DNA from: an uncultured Clostridia bacterium
Lineage (GTDB): Bacteria; Bacillota_A; Clostridia; Oscillospirales; Oscillospiraceae
DNA length: 12,853 nucleotides
Assembly: GCA_947307375.1 (NCBI GenBank)
Contig: CAMZIX010000027.1
Location: 1-12,853, forward strand
Reading direction: 5' to 3'
Shown piece after piece: positions 1 through 5,114 of this stretch. The notes under the pieces are model-generated. The model had not been told where the DNA came from. It worked only from the letters and a program-made list of their open reading frames with translations, and made no database searches. Numbering within the stretch: position 1 is the stretch's first letter; the number at the start of each line of letters is the position of its first letter. Made by a program: the position numbers and the translations under genes.

Positions 1-771
1 AGGATTCGTTTCTTCCCATAACCGCTCCAGGGAAAGATCCATTTGTTTGAGACCATCAAGTGTGTATTCATGATTGAAAGCTCCCCAGTCAACAGGAGAG
101 TCAAGCGTTCTTTCCAGATCAACTTTCACCTTGGGCATATATGCAAATGCAGACCACTTAATAGAATCTTGCGTAAAACCTTGCTGCTTTACCAGTATGG
201 CGCTTGAATAAAAATCATAGGTGTAGCAATCAAGCAGCCTCACATTCTGCAGGTGTTCTCCGATCAGTTGGGCAACAAAGCAATCATTTCTATTCTCTTT
301 TCGAAAATATCCCAGCAAAAACAAAGATAAGCTATTTCTGCCGAACTCCATACATCTAAAGACGATTTTCTGTCCCTTTTCAAAGAGTCGCAGTACGGGT
401 TGATAATCTTCTGTCGAATAGACGGAAAGACGGCTGTTGAGACTATCCCCTCTTCTGCCTTCGATATGGAACAAATACTTACCGTCAGGCGAAAAGCAAG
501 GAACGCAGTCTGTCTGCGTATCGTTCACGGCTGAAACTCGGAATTTTCTGATCAGCCGTCGTTCCGAAAGAGAGTAGACAGCTATAATGCCGCTGTTGCT
601 GTAAACAGCTGCGATCTCGCCACTCGGATGAAATGCGGGATAATAAGCGTAAGTCATGTCCTTGAACTTCGCCAGTTCATCGCCGGACGCATCCAATACA
701 TACACAGTCTGACCGGTGCAGCCGACTTGGTATCGATCATTGGCGATTAACGATACAAAGGGCTTTCGCAA
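1..771 (-). CDS. Beta-propeller/WD40-like protein, 3' end beyond window
   Basis: The frame is open from base 771 to the window edge (257 codons), so the C-terminus is missing. The sequence has repeated short units typical of beta-propellers: 'FHPSGEIAAVY', 'CFSPDGKYLFHIEG', 'TVYVLDASGDEL'. The FxPxG-[E/K] pattern followed by hydrophobic strands resembles WD40 or TolB-type blades. No signal peptide or membrane segment is visible. No in-frame ATG lies near the 5' end. I chose TTG at 771-769 because GGAG (785-782) sits 10 nt upstream and a good promoter (TATAAT at 812-807) lies just before it; the first in-frame ATG (657) lacks a clear ribosome site. By eye the gene is in the mid-40s % GC, clearly below the 60+% of its neighbours, which suggests foreign origin. 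The function is unknown. It could instead be the 5'-truncated remnant of a larger propeller protein. Confidence 0.6.
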   Translation of the reverse strand, partial: MRKPFVSLIANDRYQVGCTGQTVYVLDASGDELAKFKDMTYAYYPAFHPSGEIAAVYSNSGIIAVYSLSERRLIRKFRVSAVNDTQTDCVPCFSPDGKYLFHIEGRRGDSLNSRLSVYSTEDYQPVLRLFEKGQKIVFRCMEFGRNSLSLFLLGYFRKENRNDCFVAQLIGEHLQNVRLLDCYTYDFYSSAILVKQQGFTQDSIKWSAFAYMPKVKVDLERTLDSPVDWGAFNHEYTLDGLKQMDLSLERLWEETNP

Positions 772-806
772 TTTTTCCCCACTCCAAACTTCTATTTGCT
801 GAGGCG

Positions 807-835
807 ATTATACTATATTCGCTCCCGCAATACAA
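807..835 (-). promoter_or_regulatory. SigA-type promoter for the propeller-like gene
   Basis: On the minus strand, TTGTAT (835-830) is separated by 17 bp from a perfect TATAAT (812-807). Transcription would begin near 800, placing the GGAG ribosome site (785-782) and TTG start (771) downstream in the right order. The -10 is excellent and the -35 matches only 3 of 6. Confidence 0.55.
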
Positions 836-836
836 C

Positions 837-879
837 AAGAAAACCTCTCTTGTCCTTTGGCAGACAAAAGAGGTTTCTT
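837..879 (-). terminator. Terminator-like hairpin upstream of the propeller gene
   Basis: AACCTCTCTTGTC (842-854) pairs with GACAAAAGAGGTT (863-875) with one mismatch, enclosing an 8-nt loop. On the minus strand the stem is followed by TTTTCTT, as in an intrinsic terminator. It would stop minus-strand transcription arriving from the tRNA side just before the next promoter. Confidence 0.55.
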
Positions 880-882
880 GGA

Positions 883-903
883 TGGTAGAGAGTGGCGGAC
901 TCG
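883..903 (-). repeat. Partial copy of the tRNA-Val 3' end (possible att-like direct repeat)
   Basis: This 21-base stretch matches 1183-1203, the 3'-terminal part of tRNA-Val including its CCA, with one mismatch (A for G at 887 versus 1187). The two copies lie in the same orientation exactly 300 bp apart. Tyrosine-recombinase elements commonly leave such copies of a tRNA 3' end; no integrase is visible in the window. It could instead be the end of a palindromic repeat that resembles tRNA sequence. Confidence 0.55.
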
Positions 904-980
904 TCCGCCTCCGGGCGGGCCGGGTCGCGGCTCTGACAGCCCACCGGGCTGTCATTCACTCCCGCTCCCTTCGAGTCCGC
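895..980. repeat. REP-like palindromic element
   Basis: The outer 9-bp arms GCGGACTCG (895-903) and CGAGTCCGC (972-980) are perfect inverted repeats. Inside lies a second perfect hairpin, GACAGCCC-ACC-GGGCTGTC (935-953). The spacer between is very GC-rich. There is no U-tract, so this is not a simple terminator. The two-level palindrome resembles repetitive extragenic palindromes of GC-rich Clostridia, but copy number cannot be judged from one window. Confidence 0.45.
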
Positions 981-1019
981 ACGGGAGCCCTTCCCAAACA
1001 AAAACGCCGCCCGGCCTCA

Positions 1020-1094
1020 CAAAATCAAAACCCGTCACAGCGAAACGCCGAAGTTGTCGACGAGGCGTGAAGCGTCCGTGCGGTTTTGATTTTG
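1020..1094. repeat. Perfect 12-bp inverted repeat, 51-bp spacer
   Basis: CAAAATCAAAAC (1020-1031) and GTTTTGATTTTG (1083-1094) are exact reverse complements. The spacer contains a smaller ACGCC/GGCGT pairing. The AT-rich arms contrast with the GC-rich surroundings. There is no convincing ORF or U-tract. It may be a second intergenic repeat or a degenerate mobile-element end. Nothing else codes convincingly between 904 and 1143. Confidence 0.4.
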
Positions 1095-1143
1095 AAAGGA
1101 GGAGCAGCGGAACGAGTGCGAGACGGCTTTTGATGCCTCGCAT

Positions 1144-1179
1144 AAAAAAGCCGTCGCAAGCGATGTGCAGCTTGCGACG
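1144..1179 (-). terminator. Intrinsic terminator of tRNA-Val
   Basis: The perfect 10-bp stem CGTCGCAAGC (1152-1161) / GCTTGCGACG (1170-1179) has an 8-nt loop. On the minus strand it is followed by GC and then TTTTTT (1149-1144). It begins 4 nt after the tRNA 3' end, so it ends the tRNA transcript. Confidence 0.85.
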
Positions 1180-1182
1180 ACG

Positions 1183-1259
1183 TGGTGGAGAGTGGCGGAC
1201 TCGAACCGTCGACCTTCCGCGTGTGAGGCGGACGCTCTAACCAGCTGAGCTAACCCTCC
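1183..1259 (-). tRNA. tRNA-Val (anticodon CAC)
   Basis: Read on the minus strand, the 77-nt sequence folds as a complete tRNA. The acceptor stem is GGAGGGT/ACTCTCC (one G-U). The D-arm is GCTC...GAGC and the anticodon stem TCCGC/GCGGA. The anticodon loop is CTCACAC, with anticodon CAC at 1225-1223 decoding GUG valine. The T-arm carries GGTTCGAGTCC, and the 3' CCA (1185-1183) is encoded in the DNA. It has its own promoter upstream and terminator downstream, so it appears to be a single-gene transcription unit. Its 3' end is duplicated at 883-903. Confidence 0.96.
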
Positions 1260-1272
1260 GAAGAGCTTTTTT

Positions 1273-1301
1273 ATCTTAGCACATCCCTCCCCGCTTTGCA
1301 A
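1273..1301 (-). promoter_or_regulatory. Promoter of tRNA-Val
   Basis: On the minus strand TTGCAA (1301-1296) and TAAGAT (1278-1273) are separated by 17 bp. The -10 lies 13 nt before the mature 5' end, consistent with a short RNase P-processed leader. It is back-to-back with the promoter of the gene starting at 1382. Confidence 0.7.
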
Positions 1302-1325
1302 GCACAATTTTCCCTTTTTCCCGAT

Positions 1326-1354
1326 TTGACATTCCCCGTCCCTTCCTTTATACT
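1326..1354 (+). promoter_or_regulatory. SigA promoter for the hydrolase-like gene
   Basis: A perfect -35 TTGACA (1326-1331), a 17-bp spacer and TATACT (1349-1354) lie 27 bp before the ATG. AGGAGG (1369-1374) provides a strong ribosome site 7 nt from the start. This is close to consensus SigA, so strong constitutive expression is expected. Confidence 0.8.
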
Positions 1355-1381
1355 TGCGGCAGACAGAGAGGAGGAGAAAAC

Positions 1382-2026
1382 ATGGCGCAGCGCACGGTTC
1401 ACTATGTATTTGCGCAAAAGCTGGCCGCTTCCTGCGGGATCGGCGACGCGGCGCGTTTTCTATTCGGCAGCCTCTTGCCCGACGCGCTCGCCGACAAGGC
1501 CGAGCGCGTCGCTTCCCATTTCGCCTTCCTCGACGATGACGGGATGCGCTGCTATCAATTTGACCGCTTCCGGCGCGAGTTTTCCGATCGCTTCGAAGAT
1601 CCGCTCTATCTCGGCTATTACATGCACCTGGTCGAGGACAACTTTTACCGCGAATTCTGCCACAAGACCTATGATTTCTATTTTGTAACGCCGGAAGAGG
1701 TGCGGGCGCTGCACCGGGACTATCATCTCCTCAACCCCTATCTCCGCGAGAAATACGCGCTGAGCACGGCGCTCACTCTTCCGCCGTTCTTTGACAGAGA
1801 GCCGCTCTCCCGCGTCGCCCGTTTCGATCCAGAGGGCCTGCGGCGCGACCTGGCCGCGGACCTGGCCGAGCAGCCGAGCGGTGAATTCCGCTATCTGAGC
1901 CCGCAGATGATGGATGAGTTCATCGCGCGCTATCTTCCGCCCGCGGAAGCCGAGCTTCGCGCCGTGCTGCGCGGCGAAGAGCTGCTGCGCGCCGCGGACT
2001 TTGCCTGGAAGAGGGCATGCGAATAA
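1382..2026 (+). CDS. Putative zinc-dependent phospholipase C-like/metal hydrolase
   Basis: The 214-aa protein has no signal peptide. Its conserved-looking features are H7 near the N-terminus, 'GSLLPDAL' (residues 29-36, D34), 'SHF' (H46) and 'GYYMHLVEDNF' (78-88, H82 and D86). Spaced His/Asp residues in a helical protein with a G-x-L-x-PD motif recall the Zn-dependent PLC (PF00882-like) families of small clostridial hydrolases. They would plausibly bind two or three metal ions, so the substrate could be a phospholipid or another phosphoester. The start ATG is set by the AGGAGG at 1369-1374 and a near-consensus promoter. The gene is monocistronic, ending in a hairpin shared with convergent spoIIR. 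The function is inferred from motif spacing only. Confidence 0.5.
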   Translation: MAQRTVHYVFAQKLAASCGIGDAARFLFGSLLPDALADKAERVASHFAFLDDDGMRCYQFDRFRREFSDRFEDPLYLGYYMHLVEDNFYREFCHKTYDFYFVTPEEVRALHRDYHLLNPYLREKYALSTALTLPPFFDREPLSRVARFDPEGLRRDLAADLAEQPSGEFRYLSPQMMDEFIARYLPPAEAELRAVLRGEELLRAADFAWKRACE

Positions 2027-2061
2027 AAGCAGGGGCGCCGCTCGGCGCCCCCGCTTTTATT
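2022..2061. terminator. Bidirectional terminator between the hydrolase-like gene and spoIIR
   Basis: Arms 2022-2039 and 2044-2061 form a stem with one mismatch around a GCTC loop. The core is GGGGCGCC/GGCGCCCC. An A-rich 5' side and T-rich 3' side on either strand make it work in both directions. The stop codons of both convergent genes lie inside the structure. Confidence 0.85.
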
Positions 2062-2662
2062 TTCCGAGCAAACGCTGCAGCTCGCCCCAGAGCTCGACGA
2101 TGCGAAAGCGCAGCTCATAGCCCTCCTCCTCGGCGATCAGCGCGAAATCGTCCGGATTCATCACACTCCGCGCCTCGTCTGCGCCGGCGGCCGACAGGCA
2201 CAGCGGCGGGAACACCACGCACCACCAGTTCTGTCCCCCGCCCTCGCCCAGCACGACGCGCAGCGACTCATAGGTCCCCGCAGGCAGGACGCAGCCCTCG
2301 TAGCGCCGCAGCGGATAGCTCTCCGGCCCGAGGCTCACCGAGACCTTGCGCCCTTCGGCCGCCTGCGAGGCGGTCTCTGCGATCGCACGCAGCCGCCCGG
2401 CGATCCGTGCCCGTGCCTCGTCCCGATCCGTCACGCCGCGCAGCTCCGGCTCCAGATAGGCCAGCACCGCGTCCCGTACACGCAGCTTCAGCGCCTGCTC
2501 CGCCTCCGTGTCGTCCACTGCCAGCACATGCAGCCGCACGACCTGCGCGGCCAGCGCGCTCTGCTCCTTCTGCGCCCAGAGCCCGACGCACAGCGTCAGG
2601 CACAGCGCCGTCAGCAGCGCGATCTCCCAGGCCCGCAGATTCTTTCCGTTTTCCCGTTTCAT
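2057..2662 (-). CDS. spoIIR: Stage II sporulation protein R (SpoIIR)
   Basis: The 201-aa protein has an N-terminal hydrophobic segment (about residues 13-30) acting as signal or anchor. Family hallmarks follow: 'RLHVLAVDDTEAEQALKLRV' (43-62), 'YPLRRYEGCVLPAGTYESL' (116-134) and 'NWWCVVFPPLC' (145-155). SpoIIR is made in the forespore under SigF and exported into the intermembrane space. There it triggers the SpoIIGA protease to process pro-SigE in the mother cell. The length is slightly below the usual 220-250 aa, mainly at the C-terminus. The ATG at 2662 lacks a strong ribosome site; a hairpin ends only 3 nt before it. The gene sits alone between a convergent and a divergent neighbour, as is common for spoIIR. 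It shows that the host belongs to a spore-forming lineage. Confidence 0.93.
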   Translation of the reverse strand: MKRENGKNLRAWEIALLTALCLTLCVGLWAQKEQSALAAQVVRLHVLAVDDTEAEQALKLRVRDAVLAYLEPELRGVTDRDEARARIAGRLRAIAETASQAAEGRKVSVSLGPESYPLRRYEGCVLPAGTYESLRVVLGEGGGQNWWCVVFPPLCLSAAGADEARSVMNPDDFALIAEEEGYELRFRIVELWGELQRLLGK

Positions 2663-2665
2663 ATC

Positions 2666-2712
2666 AAAAACCGCCCGTCTATGTAGGATCAGACATAGTA
2701 TCGGCGGTTTTT
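2666..2712. promoter_or_regulatory. Hairpin in the spoIIR leader / divergent intergenic region
   Basis: AAAAACCGCC (2666-2675) pairs perfectly with GGCGGTTTTT (2703-2712). Inside, CTATGT (2679-2684) pairs with ACATAG (2693-2698), so the hairpin is two-tiered. On either strand the outer stem ends in a T-run like an intrinsic terminator. On the minus strand its end is 3 nt from the spoIIR ATG and it takes in the only purine-rich GGGCGG upstream of that ATG. A GTATA at 2725-2721 (minus) could be a SigF -35, but the -10 match is weak. Confidence 0.6.
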
Positions 2713-2726
2713 TTGTTATTTATACA

Positions 2727-2755
2727 TTGTGCGCGACCGGATCCTGTGTTATGCT
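2727..2755 (+). promoter_or_regulatory. Promoter of the acyltransferase gene
   Basis: TTGTGC (2727-2732), a 17-bp spacer and TATGCT (2750-2755) form a plausible SigA promoter with transcription starting near 2762. That start lies after the upstream in-frame GTG (2729), which supports translation from GTG 2777. Confidence 0.5.
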
Positions 2756-2776
2756 GAGGAAAAGGGAGGGATCGCC

Positions 2777-4048
2777 GTGAGCCAAAATTTTGAACGCTTT
2801 GATATGAAACGACCCCCGATCCGCACGCGCTGGTTTCTGCGTCCGCTGACCTGGGCGCTGAGCGCACCGGACGTGTGGAAGCACCGGGCGCAGATCCGCA
2901 AGATCAATACCGAGGGGCTTAAGCCGCCCTATGTGCTGCTGTGCAACCACAACGCCTTTCTGGATTTCAAGGTCGCCACGCTGGCCACCTTCCCCCACCG
3001 CGCCAACTACGTCGTCGCCATCGACGGCTTCATCGGGCGCGAGGAGCTGCTGCGGCAGGTCGGCTGCATCTGCAAGCGCAAGTTCACCAACGACGTCACG
3101 CTGGTCCGTCAGCTCCGCCAGGTTGTCCAAAACGGCGACATCGCGATGATCTATCCCGAGGCGCGCTACTCCCTCTGCGGCACGACCGCCGTGCTGCCCG
3201 CCTCGCTCGGAAAGTTATGTAAACTTCTCAAGGTGCCGGTCGTCACGCTGATCTGCCATGGGCACCACGTCAATTCCCCCTTCTGGAACCTGCACGAGCG
3301 CGGTGTCAAGCCCACCGCGGCCGAGCTGACGCAGATCTTCACGGCGGAGGAGCTGGAACGAGCGACGGTCGACGAAGTGAACGCGAAGATCCTCGAGCTT
3401 TTCCAGTACGACGACTTCGCCTGGCAGAAGGAGCGCGGTATCCGCACGCCCTACAAGGGCCGCGCCGAGGGCCTGCACAAGGTGCTCTATCAGTGCCCGC
3501 ACTGCCGGACAGAGTTCCGCATGGCCTCGCAGGGCGCGGAGCTCTTCTGCGAGAGCTGCGGCAAGCGCTGGCGCATGACGGAGCTCGGCGAGCTGGAAGC
3601 CGAGGACGGTGAGACGGAGTTTTCCCATATCCCCGACTGGTATGAGTGGGAGCGCGCGAACGTGCGCGCCGAGGTCGAGGCAGGGACCTACTCCAGCGGC
3701 GAGCTGGAGGTGCATGTCGACTCGCTGCCGAATGCGAAGAAGTACATCCGCCTCGGCAGCGGCACGCTGGTGCACGACATGGACGGCTTCAGCGTGCGCG
3801 GCGTCGATGCCGACGGCGACCCCTTCGAGATGTGCAAGCCGGTGCCCAGCCTCTACTCCTGCCATATCGAGTACGAATACCTCGGCAAATACGGCGACTG
3901 CGTCGACCTGAACACGCTGGAGGACACCTGGTACGTCTATCCGCACGGGAGGGATTTCTCCGTGACCAAGATGGCGCTCGCGACCGAGGAGCTCTACTGC
4001 GCGCACCGCCGCGCGATCGGCCGCCCCTGCAAACCGGGACTGGCCTGA
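2777..4048 (+). CDS. PlsC/LPLAT-type acyltransferase with zinc ribbon
   Basis: The 423-aa protein begins with GTG, chosen because AGGGAGGG (2763-2770) precedes it and the promoter excludes the GTG at 2729. Residues about 45-210 carry the lysophospholipid acyltransferase fold: the catalytic H-x4-D box 'NHNAFLDF' (H58, D63) and 'YPEARYS' (126-132), which corresponds to the acceptor-binding EGTR block. A zinc ribbon follows with C240-x2-C243 and C258-x2-C261. A further ~160-aa domain of unknown identity, rich in Tyr and acidic residues, lies from about 265 to the end. LPLAT enzymes acylate lysophosphatidate or related acceptors at the membrane face. Classic PlsC is only about 240 aa, so the C-terminal half is extra. 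No clear transmembrane helix is visible. The acyl acceptor is not predictable. Confidence 0.75.
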   Translation: MSQNFERFDMKRPPIRTRWFLRPLTWALSAPDVWKHRAQIRKINTEGLKPPYVLLCNHNAFLDFKVATLATFPHRANYVVAIDGFIGREELLRQVGCICKRKFTNDVTLVRQLRQVVQNGDIAMIYPEARYSLCGTTAVLPASLGKLCKLLKVPVVTLICHGHHVNSPFWNLHERGVKPTAAELTQIFTAEELERATVDEVNAKILELFQYDDFAWQKERGIRTPYKGRAEGLHKVLYQCPHCRTEFRMASQGAELFCESCGKRWRMTELGELEAEDGETEFSHIPDWYEWERANVRAEVEAGTYSSGELEVHVDSLPNAKKYIRLGSGTLVHDMDGFSVRGVDADGDPFEMCKPVPSLYSCHIEYEYLGKYGDCVDLNTLEDTWYVYPHGRDFSVTKMALATEELYCAHRRAIGRPCKPGLA

Positions 4049-4115
4049 ACACAGCGAAAAAAGCAGCAAGCACTGTCCGTTTTTTCGGACAGTGCTTGCT
4101 TTATACTGTGTTCAG
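4045..4115. terminator. Nested inverted repeat / terminator, stronger on minus strand
   Basis: The outer perfect 10-bp arms CTGAACACAG (4045-4054) and CTGTGTTCAG (4106-4115) enclose a perfect 15-bp stem, 4065-4079 with 4086-4100, and a TTTTTT loop. The stop codon of the acyltransferase (4046-4048) is within the left outer arm. On the plus strand the inner stem is followed by a weak TTTAT. On the minus strand it is followed by GCTTTTTT, so it is the likely end of the 8512-to-4254 operon as well as of the acyltransferase gene. Confidence 0.75.
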
Positions 4116-4139
4116 AAACCAGGAAAGGAGGCGCAGATC

Positions 4140-4253
4140 ATGCGCGGATATTTCACGGCAGGCGGCTATTACGGACTGGTCGACGGCGAATACCGTCTCT
4201 TTGCCTCGGAGGCGGATTATTACGAGACGGTGGAGGAAGAGGACGCGGCCTGA
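4140..4253 (+). CDS. Small acidic protein, 37 aa
   Basis: A short ORF with a strong ribosome site, AAAGGAGG (4124-4131), 8 nt before the ATG. The protein is acidic and aromatic-rich: 'GGYYGLVDGEYRLFASEADY' (residues 8-27), ending in Glu/Asp. It has no membrane segment and no Cys. From memory, similar G-x-V-D-G-x-Y-x-L-F-A-[ST]-E proteins of 35-50 aa occur widely in Clostridia, which with the ribosome site argues that it is real. A TATACT (4102-4107) could serve as -10, but no matching -35 is seen, so it may depend on readthrough from the acyltransferase gene. Its stop codon abuts the stop codon of the convergent FliB-like gene (TGATCA, 4251-4256). The function is unknown. Confidence 0.7.
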   Translation: MRGYFTAGGYYGLVDGEYRLFASEADYYETVEEEDAA

Positions 4254-5114
4254 TCAGAGGTTGAGCAGGCGTTCGACGTTTTCGGTGCTGTACTCGATCT
4301 GCTCCGACCAGCGGCGCAGATGCTCGGCGTTGACGCCGAGCAGCGCGTCCTGCATGAACACATATTCGGTGCTGAGCCTCGCGTAGACGGCCAGCGCCGG
4401 GAAGTCGAACTCCCCCGCCCGCTCAAGCTGACGAAACAGGATATACTGATAGATGCGGTCGTAGCGCCCGCCGTCGCAGACGGCGGCGTACTCGGCCGCA
4501 TTTTCCACGAGATCCGGCAGACAGGCGCGCAGCTGCTTCAATTCCTCCGTCCAGTTCTCGTCGATCGGCTCCGTTTTTGCCAGGCGGCGGAGGATCTCGG
4601 CGTAGCGCGTCTTGCTCGGCTTCGGCGTAAAATGGAGCAGCGCCCTGACCGGCTCCAGGCCCATGCGGCGCAGCAGGCCCGCGAAATCCACCGGCTCGGC
4701 CGCGTCGTCCAGGCGGAAGCGCAGCGGCGAGGAGGAGGAAAACAGCAGCTCGCAGACCTTTTCGCAGCTCAGGCCGAGGCCGCAGAATTCAAAGTCTCCC
4801 AGCTCGCCGTAAAAGCGCGGGTGTAGCGCGCAGATATCGCAGAGCGACTGCTCGCCGAGCTCACGGATCAGGCGGCAGAGGCCGTCTTTGCGCAGGAAGG
4901 GGCAGTTTCCCTCCGCTGTCAGGCGGAAATGCCAGACCCCGTTTTCCTCCACGAGCACGTCGCGGAGCCGTTCGCCGATCCGGCCCGGCAGGGCGCGGTA
5001 ATACGTGGCGCTCTCCTCGTCCACGTCGATCTCCCAGCCGCGGCAGCAGCTGTGCCGGCAATAGCTCGCCTTGCAGGAAAACGCGCGGTAGAAATCGGGG
5101 TATACACAGATCAT
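4254..5114 (-). CDS. FliB-like Cys-rich protein (flagellin lysine-N-methylase family)
   Basis: The 286-aa protein starts with the family signature: 'YPDFYRAFSCKASYCRHSCC' (5-24) gives C14-x4-C19-x3-C23-C24, followed by 'GWEIDVD' (26-32). 'CPFL' (71-74), C80, 'LCDICALHPRFY' (91-102), C111 and C117 complete a Cys-rich N-terminal half that probably binds a metal or iron-sulfur cluster. The C-terminal half is helical and poorly conserved. FliB methylates flagellin lysines in Salmonella, but related proteins occur in many non-flagellated Clostridia with unknown targets. Known FliB is near 380-400 aa, so this is a short member. ATG 5114 is preceded by GGGAGGAGG and overlaps the methyltransferase stop by 4 bp (ATGA), implying translational coupling. 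It is the last gene of the operon. Confidence 0.75.
   Translation of the reverse strand: MICVYPDFYRAFSCKASYCRHSCCRGWEIDVDEESATYYRALPGRIGERLRDVLVEENGVWHFRLTAEGNCPFLRKDGLCRLIRELGEQSLCDICALHPRFYGELGDFEFCGLGLSCEKVCELLFSSSSPLRFRLDDAAEPVDFAGLLRRMGLEPVRALLHFTPKPSKTRYAEILRRLAKTEPIDENWTEELKQLRACLPDLVENAAEYAAVCDGGRYDRIYQYILFRQLERAGEFDFPALAVYARLSTEYVFMQDALLGVNAEHLRRWSEQIEYSTENVERLLNL

Noticed and set aside
883..1259. CRISPR-like or tRNA-array repeats
   Set aside because: Only two partial copies occur, with no regular spacing or second complete tRNA fold.
1035..1307. 90-codon minus-strand frame containing 'GGLAQLVRA...RRFES'
   Set aside because: This is the well-known artefact of translating a tRNA gene; it covers tRNA-Val.
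2729..2776. Upstream GTG start for the acyltransferase
   Set aside because: It lacks a ribosome site and lies between the -35 and -10 of the likely promoter; GTG 2777 has a strong ribosome site.
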